Positions 10,298 through 21,689 are shown, numbered from the stretch's first letter. The stretch is 64,000 nucleotides of DNA from Budorcas taxicolor (GCF_023091745.1 NC_068922.1:82307533-82371532); one strand, 5' to 3'. Notes: generated from the sequence alone by a model not told the origin. Made by a program: numbers and translations.

Positions 10298-10514
10298 TGA
10301 GAGTCCATGCTCAGTCTCTCGGTCATGTCTGACACTTCTCAGTGCTTTGGGCCGTGGCCTGCCAGGCTCCCCTGCCCACAGGAGTTTTCCGGTAAGAAGA
10401 GCCGCGTGGGCTGCACTTTCCTCCTCCAGGGGGTCTTCCCGACCCAGGGGCCGAGCCCGCGCCTCCCACGCTGCGGTGGGCTCTCTACCTGCTGAGCCAT
10501 CGGAGAAGCCCCCG
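10298..10514 (-). mobile_element. Bov-tA SINE, GC-rich copy
   Basis: Antisense Bov-tA from the tail side (tgctcagtctctcggtcatg) to the tRNA-derived head (ctacctgctgagccatcgga). It is unusually rich in G+C and CpG compared with its surroundings. Confidence 0.85.
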
Positions 10515-10689
10515 TCTACAAAGTGCCTTTTAGTCAAGCAACTTTGCTTTGAACTTTCTTTTGAATTACTAGTAACTTTTCATTTGCCTAATGACTTTTA
10601 AATATATCATTCAATAATTTGTACTAACTCTATAGACTAGTACAGTTCTCATCAGACCTTTGCAGTAGACTCCTTCTTGCCCCCCTGCC

Positions 10690-11145
10690 CCTATTCACAT
10701 AGTATGTAAAGAGATCTCTTAACATAAATGAGATTATTTTACTCACCAGCTTAAATCGCCTGTTGGCTTCCCAGTATATCTGGCATAAAATCCAAACTCC
10801 TCGTTGCTCGTGAGGCTCTCTGCTGTGTGGCCCTAAATGACCTTGGATGTCGTATCACCTATTGATATCTTCTGCTTCCTTAACTTGGGACAGAGCAGCC
10901 CTCTTGCCAGGCTTGTTCTCACCTCCGTACTCTAGAAATGCCCTCTCTCAAAACGCCCTCTCTCTGTCCCAGATTTTCTGCCCTCCCCCTTCTAGTGTTC
11001 ACTTCTCAACACAAATGCCCCCCTCGGCCGTGCTTGTGCCCACCATGAAATGGAATCTCCATGAAATGAGGGGCCTCATATGTCTCATTCTTGATTGCAT
11101 TCTCAGTGCCTGGAACTGTGTAAATATTTGTTGATGGAACAGCTG
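10690..11145 (+). repeat. L2 LINE 3' region
   Basis: Sense L2: cctgttggcttcccagtata, then cataaaatccaaactcctcg, a ggccctaaatgacc block, and the end cagtgcctggaactgtgtaa. Diverged and non-coding. Confidence 0.7.
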
Positions 11146-11629
11146 TTTGCTTGGGGTTAGTGACCTCAGAGGGACACAGTTATAGCTGAGCTCCCTCACC
11201 TGTGTCTCACTGGATTTCCCCATCAGCACACTCTGAGAGTCAACACTGTCACACGCTTCCTACTCAGTTGAGCTGATAACACCTGCTTTAGCCAACAACT
11301 CCAGAGATCTGGAGACGACCGTGATAGTGGTCATGACGATGTGATTGTACCACCACCCGTGACCCCTGTTGACCCCGTGAGTGAGGGGACATTACAAGCC
11401 TCTTCATTCTCATGATTTGCTTTTCAAAGTCATGTTGGGTTTTTTCTCAATCCAGGCATGGCTGTAAGTCTTCAAATTTTTTCACCTGTTTAACTGATGT
11501 CCCCATGGTTCACACTGAGAATATACGTTTTCCCCCAGTTTTATATTTTTTGTTCTTTATAATGGAAATCTAAACACACCAATGTATGTGGCTTCAAGTT
11601 TACGTGTGCTCACAGTTCGGCTTGTAGGT
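11146..11629. other. No gene seen
   Basis: Mixed-composition sequence without a recognisable repeat, RNA gene or convincing open frame. Confidence 0.4.
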
Positions 11630-12190
11630 ACTGGAACCTGTGGTCGGCATAATCCTGTAGGTGGGCCAATGACCTTTGCTCTCTGATGTTATTCTCATGA
11701 TTATCTTACAGATGAAAGGGATTTTGTGAATGCAATTAATCAGTTTAATTTGAGATAGGAAGATTATCAATGCTCAGTTATATCACATGAACCTTGTAAA
11801 TGTGGAGTATTTTCTCCAACTGGTAGCAGAAGAGAAAGATTCAGGATATGAGAGGATTCAACATGGTTATTCTCTATGGAGATGGAGGAGGCCAGGGAAT
11901 CAGGGCTGGAGAGTGGCCTCCGAGCTCTGAGAATGGTCCCTACCAATAAACAGCAGAAAACAGGGCTCCCAGTCCTGTAAACAGAAAGAGCTGAATGGCC
12001 AACAGCCTGGATGGGCTTGGAGGCAGAGTCTTCCCTACAGTCTGCAGAAAAGAGCACAATTTTGCCAGTACGTTGATTTTGGCCTGTGAGACCCATCAAG
12101 GCCACCGGGACTTCTGACCTGTAGCGATATGAGATAATAACTGGATATTGTTTCAAGCCACAAAATGTGTGGTGATTTTTTTTTTATACA
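11630..12190 (+). mobile_element. MLT1-type (ERVL-MaLR) LTR remnant
   Basis: The order gggattttgtgaatgcaatt, tgagataggaagattatc, a purine-rich middle, ttttggcctgtgagaccc, gagataataactggatattg and ttcaagccacaaaatgtgtg matches the layout of old MaLR LTRs. The subfamily is not resolved. Confidence 0.55.
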
Positions 12191-12890
12191 ACAGAAAACT
12201 AAGTCAAATATGCCTTTGTCATCATTTTCCCTACGTAAAATTTTTTACTCTATTTCAGTCCTTTTTATTCTTCTTTTACTGGAATTGATATTTAGTTTTT
12301 TAAAGAATGTTTGAATAAGTGAGTTCTCCTTTTCCACACTGATGATTAGGTGTAACTGCCTAGTTTAACTTTCTACCAGCCGTCCACTTTTTGAAACTGT
12401 TTTTCTTTAATAATAGTGTTAATGATTTGCAGATGGAGGGCCACTATTAAATGTCACTGAAACAATTTTGGGTGATAAGAACTGAGACGTGAGGCTTGTC
12501 TGTAAAATTTCCACGTCTTCTGAAAGTCAGTCTCACGTTCTGCTCGTTCAACACAGAAACTTAGGGTTTACATCTGTCTTCATTAACTGCTGTTTCATTG
12601 CTCATTTGAGGCGTAAGTTGCTTGTTTCTGACAAGTGTGTCTTTGGGTTCTGCTTCTAGTCTTGGCAGTTATTACAGAGAGGTGCCCGAATAAAGGGTCA
12701 AGAAATGCTTGTCCTTCAGTGTAACACAGCTTTGGTTTTATTGAACTTAAGGCTGCTTTAAAAAGTTTTATATAAGAATAAACGTTCAGCAGCTAGAGTG
12801 CTGCCACAAGGAGAGAAGAACATTTGTGGTCTGTAATTTCCATTACTTTAGATAATCTCCTCTGTCTGGTGTTCTGAGAATCTTAAAGCA
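12191..12890. other. No gene or clear repeat seen
   Basis: AT-rich unique-looking sequence; a short T tract at about 12178-12185 borders the LTR remnant. Confidence 0.4.
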
Positions 12891-12894
12891 AAGC

Positions 12895-12985
12895 AAGATG
12901 CATAGGAGCAAAATAATAACTCTTGGTCATTAACGAGCTGTGCATTGTAGGTAAATTATTTTTCCTCTCTGCGATTTGGTTTTGT
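12895..12985 (+). repeat. MIR SINE, left part
   Basis: cgagctgtgcattgtaggta then tttttcctctctgcgatttg follow the MIR core order. The element is cut here by a CHR SINE and resumes at 13465. Confidence 0.5.
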
Positions 12986-13464
12986 TGATTTTATTTATCT
13001 AATTGCTTATTTTTAGACTGCACTGGAACTTTGCTGCGTTGCTCAGGCGATCTCTGGTTGCGGCGAGCGGGCGGCTCCTCTCCGTTGCAGTGCGTGCAGG
13101 CTTTGCTGCGTTGCTCAGGCGTTCTCTGGTTGCGGCGAGCTGGCGGCTCCTCTCCGTTGCAGTGCGTGCAGGCTTTGCTGCGTTGCTCAGGTGATCTCTG
13201 GTTGCGGTGAGCTGGCGGCTCCTCTCCGTTGCAGTGCGTGCAGGCTTTGCTGCGTTGCTCAGGCGATCTCTGGTTGCGGCGAGCTGGCAGCTCCTCTTCG
13301 TTGTAGTCGTGCAGGCTTCTGGCTGTGGTGGCTCCCCTTGTTGCAGAGCACAGGCTCAGCAGTTATACCGCACCGGCATGTGGATGTGTCCTGGACCAGG
13401 GGGCGAACCTGTGTCCCCTGCCTTAGCAGACACATTCTTAACCACTGCACCAGGAGGGAAGCCC
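12986..13464 (-). mobile_element. CHR-type SINE carrying an internal 72-bp VNTR
   Basis: Antisense tRNA-derived CHR-family SINE. The tail lies at the left (tgattttatttatctaattg) and the head at the right (ttcttaaccactgcaccagg, agggaagccc). A B-box-like region lies near 13400-13420 in reverse. It sits inside a MIR and is bracketed by a roughly 16-bp near-duplication (12970-12985 and 13465-13481; tgcgatttggttttgt against tgtgatttagtttttgt). Its body is expanded by four tandem 72-bp units. Confidence 0.8.
13030..13317. repeat. 72-bp tandem repeat, four units
   Basis: Units start at 13030, 13102, 13174 and 13246, each beginning tttgctgcgttgctcagg. Neighbouring units differ at only a few positions; the last has a one-base loss. 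Because 72 is a multiple of three, all units share one frame and yield artefactual repeated peptides (SLVAASWRLLSVAVRAGFAALLR). Confidence 0.93.
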
Positions 13465-13530
13465 TGTGATTTAGTTTTTGTATCTATAAAGTGACACAAA
13501 TATGTTAATTACCTAGGAATCCAGTGCTTC
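13465..13530 (+). repeat. MIR SINE, right part
   Basis: gatttagtttttgtatctat then aaagtgacac continue the MIR (the usual ...gtttcctcatctgtaaaatg... section) after the CHR insertion. Confidence 0.45.
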
Positions 13531-13549
13531 TTAAAATTTTCCTCCTAGT

Positions 13550-13715
13550 AATGGTTCTCAAAGTGTGGCCCCTGAACCACTGGCAGCAGCATTACCTGGG
13601 AACTTATGAGAAACGAGTTCCCAAGTCCCAGTACAGATTTCGTACATCAGAAACTCTAGGGGGTGGGCCCAGAAATCTGGATCTTAACCAGTCCCCCAGG
13701 GAGTGTCTGAGACTG
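13550..13715 (+). repeat. MER5A (hAT-Charlie) DNA transposon
   Basis: taatggttctcaaagtgtgg, cattacctgggaacttatga, cagaaactctagggggtggg and cccagggagtgtctgagac follow the MER5A consensus order closely. Non-autonomous element. Confidence 0.85.
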
Positions 13716-14225
13716 ATCGTCATTGTCATACCTAACATAACATTAGGCCTGGTGTATATTTAGCAAATGTTAGTTGTTAAATTATAGAGATTAACTCGGA
13801 GATGGTAGGGCATAGCTCTAAATGTATTTAGATGCATGTGATTTGTTTAAAAATCCACGGAGGAATTGTTTTGCATCTTTGCTTACTTTAATATAAAAAG
13901 ATGTCTAGAATTCCTTTTATAATAAAAAAAAGAGATGTTCTCTCTTCTAAATCGTTATGCAAATTTGAGTAAAATGAAAGCTCCAGCAAAAAATGTCATG
14001 TTGCTCTTACAGCTTTGAAAGTCTCCTGGCTCGCCTCTGGTTACTGTCTCAGTGTGTCTTCAGTTTGAGATGCAAGGCCCTGTGGACAGTGGAATCTTTC
14101 TGGACTGTCCAAATCTGGCTCCTCTTCTGATGACACTATATTGTTTATCCCTCACTTTCTTAAAGGGCCCTTGGGGCAAAGTCTTGGTGGTCATCACAAC
14201 AGGCACGTTGGTATTAATATGAGAT
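13716..14225. other. No gene seen
   Basis: AT-rich sequence with an A tract at about 13922-13931 and no recognised repeat or open frame. Confidence 0.4.
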
Positions 14226-14235
14226 TTTTAGGAAT

Positions 14236-14514
14236 CCTGCTGCTGCTGCTGCTAAGTCGCTTCAGTCGTGTCCAACTCTGTGTGACCCCATAGACGGAAG
14301 CCCATCAGGCTCCCCCGTCCCCGAGATTCTCCAGGCAAGAACACTGGAGTGGGTTGCCATTTCCTTCTCCAGTGCATGAAAGTGAAAAGTGAAAGGGAAG
14401 TCGCTCAGTCGTGTCCGATTCTTAGTGACCCCATGGACTGCAGCCCACCAGGCTCCTCCATCCATTGGATTTTCCAGGCAGGAGTACTGGAGTGGGGTGC
14501 CATTGCCTTCTCCA
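14236..14514 (-). mobile_element. BOV-A2 SINE (dimeric)
   Basis: Antisense BOV-A2: ctgctgctgctgctaagtcg at the left, two Bov-A monomers joined by the atgaaagtgaaaagtgaaag linker. Flanked by ttttaggaat at 14226-14235 and 14515-14524, a perfect 10-bp TSD. Confidence 0.93.
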
Positions 14515-14575
14515 TTTTAGGAATGGCTAGATGTTAATTCAACTCTCCTCCTCTGTTGGTGCCTGAAGTTTCACC

Positions 14576-15491
14576 ATGAGAAGCAGTATTCTGCTGCAGT
14601 CCTGGTGGCATTTTGCTGTACTCTGTGTTGAGGAACCAGAGATCAGATTGCCAATATCTGTTGGAACATCAAAAAAGCAAGAGAGTTCCAGAAAAACATC
14701 TATTTCTGCTTTATCGACTACACCAAAGCCTTTGACTGTGTGGATCACAGTGAATTATGGAAAATTCTGAAAGAGATAGGAATACCAGACCACCTGACCT
14801 GCCTCTTGAGAAATCTGTATGCAGGCCAGGAAGCAACACTTAGAACTGGACATGGAACAACAGACTGGTTCCAAAGAGGAAAAGTAGTATGTCAAGGCTG
14901 TATATTGTCACCCTGCTTATTTACTTTTATGCAGAGTACATCATGAAAAATGCTGGGCTGGATGAAGCGCAAGCTGGAATCAAGATTGCTGGGAGAAATA
15001 TGAATAACCTCAGATATGCAGATGACACACACCCTTATGGCAGAAAGTGAAGAGGAACTAAAAAGCCTCTTGATGAAAGTGAAAGAGGACAGTGAAAAGG
15101 TTGGCTTAAAGCTCAACATTCAGAAAACAAAGATCATGGCATCCAGTCCCATCACTTTATGGCAAATAGTTGGGAAAACAATGGAAACAGTGTTTAGCAA
15201 GTGAAAAAAATAAACAGACTTTATTTTGGGGGCTCCAAAATCATTGCAGATGGTGACTACAGCCATGAAATTAAAAGACAATTGCTCCTTGGAAGAAAAG
15301 TTATGGCCAACGTAGACATAATATTAAAAAGCAGAGACATTACTTTGCCAACAAAGGTCCATCTAGTCAAAGCTATTGTTTTTCCAGTAGTCATTTATAG
15401 ATATGAGAGTTGGACTATAAAGAAAGCTGAGCACCAAAGAATTGATGCTTTTGAGCTGTGGTATTGGAGAAGACTCTTGAGAGTCCCTTGA
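14576..15491 (+). pseudogene. Decayed BovB reverse transcriptase and C-terminal fragments
   Basis: Short open pieces (14740-14946, 15016-15204, 15201-15491) hold LWKILKEIGIPDHLTCLLRNLYAGQEATLRTGHGTTDWF, KSLLMKVKEDSEKVGLKLNIQKTKIMASSPI and KSRDITLPTKVHLVKAIVFPVV. The catalytic palm is split among frames, so this is not functional. The first ~50 bp of the interval are flank, not BovB. Confidence 0.7.
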
Positions 15492-15816
15492 ACTTCAAGG
15501 AGATTCAACCAGCACATTCTAAAGGAAATCAGTCCTGAATATTCATTGGAAGGACTGATACTGTAGCTGAAACTCCAGTACTTTGGCCACCTGATGCCAA
15601 GAACTGATTCATTTTAAAATACCCTGATGCTGGGAAAAATTGAAGATGGGAGGGCAAGGGTATGACAGAGGATGAGATGGTCGGATGACATCACTGACTC
15701 AGTGGACATGAGTTTGAGTGAACTCCAGGAGTTGGTGATGGACGGGAAGGCCTGGCGTGCTGCAGTCCGTGGGGTCGCGAAGAGTCAGACATGACTGAGC
15801 GACTGAACTGAACTGA
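14626..15816 (+). mobile_element. BovB LINE, 5'-truncated (RT core to 3' end)
   Basis: It starts at gaaccagagatcagattgcc (the DQIANI region) and ends gcgactgaactgaactga. It encodes degraded RT motifs, a YADD at about 15016-15027, and the C-terminal region. Stops and shifts are frequent: a shift right after YADD, a 24-nt extra stretch near 15193-15216 and a stop in ...LLRVP*. I saw no TSD. Confidence 0.85.
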
Positions 15817-15884
15817 AGCTTCCTTATCCTTCACTGTCTCTCTAAGTTTGCTCAGATTCCTGTCCACTGAGTCAGTGATACATA

Positions 15885-16045
15885 AATTTGTATATCCATT
15901 GTATAAATATCTTTATAAATTACTATATAACTTATATATACTACTGTTCATAATATATTATTAATATATGATATAATATTCAGTAATATATATAGATATA
16001 TAAACATGGATATAAAATGGTTATATATGTGTATATATATATAAT
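15885..16045. repeat. AT-rich low-complexity tract
   Basis: Imperfect (TA)n/(ATAT)n sequence, for example 16021-16044, between two BovB copies. Confidence 0.85.
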
Positions 16046-16210
16046 GGAAAATAGGGAGTGTCCATTTTATAGGATTTTTTTTTTTCAGTAAGTCATTTTG
16101 CTTAGTACTCCCATGTCTAACCAGATCTATTAGGGTCTGTTTAAAGAAACCAGGTTAGGTTAAACTTACAGGGCAAGACCACCATCTCTTTTCTCTTGAA
16201 CTAGAGTTAT

Positions 16211-16758
16211 AAAAGACGCTTACTCCTTGGAAGAAAAGTTATGACCAACCTAGATATCATATTCAAAAGCAGAGACATTACTTTGCCATCTAAGGTCCGT
16301 CTAGTCAAGGCTATGGTTTTTCCTGTGGTCATGTATGGATGTGAGAGTTGGACTGTGAAGAAGGTTGAGCGCCGAAGAATTGATGCTTTTGAACTGTGGT
16401 GTTGGAGAAGACTCTTGAGAGTCCCTTGGACTGCAAGGAGATCCAACCAGTCCATCCTAAAGGAGATCAGTCCTGGGATTTCTTTGGAGGGAATGATGCT
16501 AAAGCTGAAGCTCCAGTACTTTGGCCACCTCATGCGAAGAGTGGACTCATTGGAAAAGACTCTGATGCTGGGAGGGATTGGGGGCAGGAGGAGAAGGGGA
16601 CGACAGAGGATGAGATGGCTGGATGGCATCACTGACTCGATGGACATGGGTTTGGGTGAACTCCGGGAGATGGTGATGGACAGGGAGGCCTGGCGTGCTG
16701 TGATTCATGGGGTCGCAAAGAGTCAGACACGACTGAGCAACTGAACTGAAACTGAACT
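16211..16758 (+). mobile_element. BovB 3' end, 5'-truncated
   Basis: It starts aaaagacgcttactccttgg and ends with actgaactga units. The frame 16241-16744 is open for 167 codons (VVMYGCESWTVKKVERRRIDAFELWCWRRLLRVPW to SMDMGLGELREMVMDREAW). gagttat at 16204-16210 and 16759-16765 is a likely 7-bp TSD. It has only the C-terminal region, no RT catalytic motifs. Confidence 0.87.
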
Positions 16759-16785
16759 GAGTTATGAAGGCTTAGTAGAGAACTG

Positions 16786-17061
16786 GTGGAGAAGGCAATG
16801 GCACCCACTCCAGTGCTCTCATCTGGAAAATCCCATGGGTGGAGGAGCCTGGTGGGCTACAGTCCATGGGGTCGCTAAGAGTCGGACACAACTGAGTGAC
16901 TTCACTTTCACTTTTCACTTTCATGCACTGGAGAAGGAAATGGCACCCCACTCCAGTACTCTTGCCTGGAGAACCCCAGGGACATGGGAGCCTGGTGGGC
17001 TGCCGTCTATGGGGTCACACAGAGTCGGACATGACTGAAGCGACTTAGCAGCAGCAGCAGC
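16786..17061 (+). mobile_element. BOV-A2 SINE (dimeric)
   Basis: Sense BOV-A2 with two monomers, the ttcactttcacttttcactt linker and a (cag)n end at 17047-17063. agagaactg at 16777-16785 and 17062-17070 is the TSD. Confidence 0.93.
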
Positions 17062-17154
17062 AGAGAACTGAAGGCTGGCCTTGTAGATTTTGTTCCTGTC
17101 CCATAATCCATTACAACACTATACATTTTCTCTCTACACGTGTGCCACTGACTT

Positions 17155-17345
17155 TGATATCAATGAGCCATGAATTTGAGTCCTGGTCTGACCAATTACC
17201 AAGCCTATAATCTCGGTCAAGTCGGCTAAACTCTTTGAGCCTAAGATTTTTCATCTATGAAACGTGGATAAGAACAGCTTGGTGACAGGGGAGCATATGA
17301 AGATATCCGGTACATGATAGTTGCTCAGTAAATTTAAACTAATGT
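17155..17345 (+). repeat. MIR SINE
   Basis: Sense MIR order: gaatttgagtcctggtctga, ctcggtcaagtcggctaaac, tttttcatctatgaaacgtg, and the end gatagttgctcagtaaattt. Confidence 0.7.
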
Positions 17346-17544
17346 GCTGGGCGACAGATAGCAAAATTAGGATTCTAGCGGCTGAATGATTTTACTGTCC
17401 ACACTGAGGAAGGCAGGATCGAAAGCAGGGATTATGGCTGCTTCCTCACATCCCTTCCCATCGCATCTCTTTCCTCAAGTCCCCTCACTTTCCATGCTAT
17501 TTATCACGCACATCAGCATCACTCTGCGTGTTTAGCGGTGATTT

Positions 17545-17736
17545 TAATTGCTCAGCTGTCCCACTTGCGACGCATGGACTGTTGCCCCCAGGCTCCTCTG
17601 TCCACAGGATTTCCCAGTGAGAACACTGGAGTGGGCTGCCATTTCGTTCTCTAGGGGATCTTCCCCACCCAGGGAGTGAACCAAGGTCTCCTGCATTGCA
17701 GGCAGATTCTTTACCGCTGAGCCCCCGGGGCAGGCC
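17545..17736 (-). mobile_element. Bov-tA SINE
   Basis: Antisense Bov-tA; ggctcctctgtccacaggat at the left part and gcattgcaggcagattcttt with the tRNA-like head at the right. Confidence 0.85.
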
Positions 17737-17744
17737 ATGGACAC

Positions 17745-18060
17745 CCCTCTGCATTGTTCAGGCTTCTGTCCCAATGCTGCCTCACCTGAAGCCCTTCCCT
17801 GGCCTGCCTCTGCCCCCCAGCCCTCCGTTATCACTCTTTCTTCAACACTTACTCTTTCCCCTGTGGGACAGCTTGCTTGTATCCCCGTCTGTATATTGGT
17901 CGACTTTTCCTTTTGTGTTGTTGTTTGTTTCTGTTTCTCTTAGTACAAAGTCAATAAGTTCCATGAAGGCAAAGATCATCTTTTTATTACCTTATCCGCA
18001 ATCAACCAAAACAGGACTTAGTAGAAAACAGGGATCTAATTCAATCTGTTAAGTGAATAA
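17745..18060 (+). repeat. L2 LINE 3' end
   Basis: Sense L2: tcacctgaagcccttccctg, caataagttccatgaaggca, aaagatcatc, and the end taagtgaataaagtg. Diverged. Confidence 0.55.
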
Positions 18061-19160
18061 AGTGTCTGACGATTGAGTGAATGGCTAAGACTTATTCAGT
18101 GGGTCATGACACTGGAGTAGCAGGGGGATAAATCACGTCAGGCACTCACCATTGCTCTCATTTCCTGCTGGGATTTTGAAGTGTTCGCAAACTATCTAAC
18201 CTAACTATGGGTCATGTATCATGTATGAGAGTTCTTGCACTACAGTGTTTAAGTGTGAGAAAATTCACATAGATATAGGTTTCTATTTTTTCCAAATAGT
18301 GGATTAAAAATATTCAGTAACTTACAAGCTGAAAATCACATTAATACATCAATCAAATATGGCTCTTTGAAAAAGAAAAAAGCAGAATTTCAATTAAAAA
18401 GAAACTCAGTTGTGCCTTGAAAGGAAAATGAAAAAGTTTCAATGAAAAATGCTCAGATATTGATAATATTAGCACCAAAATGAAGCTCCCTTTACTTCTG
18501 CAAATATTGCAAGCATTTAAGCAGTTCATTGTTGATACTGGCTATCCAGGCAAGTAGTGTTCCTCCAGATTGTTTGTGGAAGTTTGACCATAAATGACCT
18601 TGTTTCAAGGTTGATAATGGTCTCTTAAAGACTTTTCTGCACTTTTTCAAAGTTCTGAGAGCTTATTGGTTCATTATACCAGGTGATTTTGTTAACTGGG
18701 AATTATCTGGAAAGACTGTTAATAGTATAAGCCATTAGTGGATCCGCCAGATAACACAGGAAGGGTTTCCTTTTTTTTCCTCCCTGTTTGGCTTTGACCT
18801 TAACTGCAGGCTGGCTTGTTAGTGTCTCAAGTTGCAGTTTCACAGGAAGCTTTTAATTGACAGATATGAGTAGGGTGATGGGATATGGTGCAAAGATGCC
18901 TTTCTTTAGAACCCATACCATAGTTCTATGGTGTGCTGAGACTGGGTAGAAGTTTGTCAGCCACTTGCTGGAATGATGGTGTTCCTTTTCCAAACAAGTC
19001 ATGGCAAGAGAGATGGAGGAAACGGATTGTTTTTCTGAATAGCAAGAGTATAAGCCTGATTGGCAGGCAGTTCTTTTAATGAAATAGATCTGCAGATTTG
19101 TATTTGGAAAGATCCAGGCTTAAATCATGTAAGGTGAGAAAGGCAGATTTCAGAAATTTT
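18061..19160. other. Unique-looking sequence, no gene seen
   Basis: About 1.1 kb without a repeat I recognise and without long open frames. Composition is balanced to AT-rich. Conservation cannot be judged from one sequence. Confidence 0.45.
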
Positions 19161-19164
19161 TGTG

Positions 19165-19330
19165 TAACTCTTGTTTCAAATTCCAGCTCTAAAATTTAAT
19201 CTAAACCTTATGTCTTTGGGAAAATCACTTAAATGTTCTCAGTGCCTCCGAGTTTTCATCTTCTTCATCTGTGGGGACAATGACAGCATCTACTTGGGAG
19301 AATTGGTATGGTGATCAAATAAGTGCCGGC
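19165..19330 (+). repeat. MIR SINE
   Basis: Sense MIR: attccagctctaaaatttaa, tttgggaaaatcacttaaat, cagtgcctccgagttttcat, atctgtggggacaatgacag, then gatcaaataagt. Confidence 0.7.
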
Positions 19331-19883
19331 ATGTGCATATGTGAGTGTGTGTGTTGGGTGTGTCTGCTTTATAGGATTCTTTTTTTTGTAAGTCATTGTG
19401 CTCAGTGGATTCAACAGACTCCTTGATTGACTGGATGTGGAGCGTGAGCTGAAGGATGATAATGGTTCTCAGAATACTTGTTTGGCAGTCGGGGGTATAA
19501 AAGAGTTATGATTAAAGAATGGAGACAGTTGTGAAAGGACAAAATGTATATTTTGGTTTAGAAACCATTCAGTTGGAGGAGAAATGGAGCAAGGTCCGAA
19601 CGAGAGGAAATTGTTGACATTCCCAATCGGGTTTTCCAAGACGTCTCTTCAGCCGTTTCCTTACCAAGAGTGGCCTCCACGGGTAACTTGTCAAGTTGAA
19701 TTTGCTGATGACACCAACGTCTTCGCAAACTGAAACGTGACCCATTCTTCACCAGGGTTGGGAAGTGTTTGGAAGTCTGCTCTTCACATGGTTTCTGCTT
19801 CCAGTAAGGTGGTGCGTCCATTCAACTCTTACCTAAGAGGTGACTCCCCAAGGATACCTGTGCTTGAAGAAGCTTGGCTTGGG
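19331..19883. other. No gene seen
   Basis: Short TG-rich stretch near 19340-19360 and a T tract at 19380-19387; otherwise unassigned. Confidence 0.4.
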
Positions 19884-19996
19884 ACTTCCCTGGCAGTCTC
19901 GTGGTTAAGACTCTGTGCTTCCGTTGCAGGGGGGTGGCCTGGGCTCAGTCCCAACTAAGATTCCATGTGCTGTGTGGCAAGGCCAGAAAAAAAATT
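19884..19996 (+). mobile_element. CHR/SINE2-type tRNA-derived SINE
   Basis: Sense orientation: gggacttccctggcagtctc, gtggttaagactctgtgctt, tccgttgcaggggggtggcc, ending in an A tract. This is the typical cetartiodactyl tRNA-derived SINE, without a Bov-A part. Confidence 0.8.
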
Positions 19997-20955
19997 GATT
20001 TGCCTCAAATCCTGTGACCATCAAGACAAGGTCAATAGCCCCTCCATGAGGCGTCAAGAAGGGTAGGACATGGCTGGTGACTTTCTGGGCAGTGAGGTCA
20101 CAGGGGTGGCGCACTGCCCCCGTCATCTGGTGGTGCCCTCAGCAGGGTGGGAATGAGGGATCTCGTAGCTGGGATGAGACCGCCAAGCGAACCATCTTGC
20201 TGCGTGGACAGAACCCGTGAAGGATTTCACTGGTGCCTCGCTCTGACAGCTGCTGGCATCAGAAGACACAGTTTGCTCTGCTCAGCATTTTTTCCAAAGA
20301 AAACAGCTCGGCTCTTGGCGGTCTTATTTTCCCAACAAGACAGCATCCCCTGCTGTAAAGTGAAGAGGGACTGCACCTCTCTGCTCTTGCAGGCCGAGAG
20401 CACCGCTTCCTGGGGAGGAGTTCAAGGTGTAGCTGGATGGCAGCTCAGAGCACACATGAAGGGGGCCACACACCATATATCCTTCCCGGACGTGAACAAA
20501 CAGCAAAGAAGAGAGCTAGGCGCCGATGGGCTTCTAGTGGCGAACCACCGATCGAGCAGGTATGTGTTCACATGCTGCATGCCCAGAAATACCATATGGT
20601 CTCCTCGCAGCGGTGAGAGAGAGGTAGGAAAAATGCAAGAAATGAGCCATCTGCACTTCCAACTGCTAATACCATCCCTAATGTCACCAAATAGGTCCCG
20701 GCTGGCTCCTCTCACCGCTGCTGTCACCGCCTCCAGAGACACGGCTTCTCTATCCGTACCTCCCTTGTTGCCACCTCAGTTACCCACATCGCCTTCCTCA
20801 GAGTTATCGTAAGGATTAGTGAGTATTCAATGGAGACTAACCATCTTTATTTCTACTGTGGCCACAGCAATAATGACAAATATGCCTGCATTTGTCTGTC
20901 TGTGGCCACTTGCTTAGCTTTTCCCATATGCCGTCTATGGTACCCAGACCCATAT
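19997..20955. other. No repeat family assigned; one 221-codon open frame
   Basis: Mixed to GC-moderate sequence. The frame 20147-20812 (+) is open for 221 codons but has low-complexity composition and no domain I recognise. I do not call it a gene. The end, near 20780-20830, resembles a MIR fragment. Confidence 0.4.
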
Positions 20956-20959
20956 GCAT

Positions 20960-21070
20960 CTTCCTTGCTTAATCTTCACTTTTACTCCATGACTTTGTTT
21001 ATATGAATATCTCTACTTTCTAGACGAGAAAATTCTAGCCAAAAAAATGTTGAATATTTTGCCCGGGTGG
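20960..21070 (-). repeat. MIR SINE fragment
   Basis: Antisense MIR pattern: cttgcttaatcttcactttt, then ctactttctagacgagaaaa and ttttgcccgggtggctaag. Confidence 0.45.
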
Positions 21071-21084
21071 CTAAGGCAAGGAGT

Positions 21085-21140
21085 ACCGTTCCTGGAACAT
21101 TCAAAGTGCTCAGTAAATATTTGCCAATTGACTGATGAAC
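21085..21140 (+). repeat. L2/MIR-type 3' end fragment
   Basis: cctggaacattcaaagtgct followed by cagtaaatatttgccaattg matches the end shared by L2-type repeats. Confidence 0.45.
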
Positions 21141-21689
21141 TTTAAAGCTTATATTTTATAATCTGGCCTTCTAGACAAAACAGAAGCCCTTAGTCAGAAT
21201 TGTTGTGGATGTTTTATTTGGCCTTCACCAGCTTGTTTTTCATATAAATCGGGAGACATCATTTTAAATTGAGAGAATTCATAGCATACACAAGCACAGT
21301 CTGAATAGATGAATTTGGTTGGGGAGAATTAAAGAAATAGCCACCTTGGTGATGTGTTTTAGTGCTGAAGAGCACTCAGTCAACTTCAGGTGGACACCGC
21401 ATGTATCCCTGCTTCCCCAGCTCAGAGCCTGCACTCGTTCCACCTTGAACTCTCAGGAGAAAGGCTCCGTGATACTGCCAAGCCTCACAAATGCAATTAG
21501 GAGGTGATGACTCAGAGGGGATGTAGCCAGAGGATATAGATCAGGGCGGGAGTCAGCAGTGCTCAATGGTGGTGCAGCCAGTACGGGCCGGAGAAATTTG
21601 AGAACTGAGGTGGACCTATATCCTGGAGTAACAGGAAGGATTTTGTAGCAGCCCTTGATTTGGAGCCATGATTTAGAGAGGGGCAGAAT
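21141..21689. other. No gene seen
   Basis: Unassigned sequence of mixed composition. No convincing open frame or RNA gene. Confidence 0.4.

Noticed and set aside
13003..13494. Repetitive peptide frames (SLVAASWRLLSVAVRAG...)
   Set aside because: They arise from a 72-bp VNTR whose unit length is a multiple of three inside a SINE.
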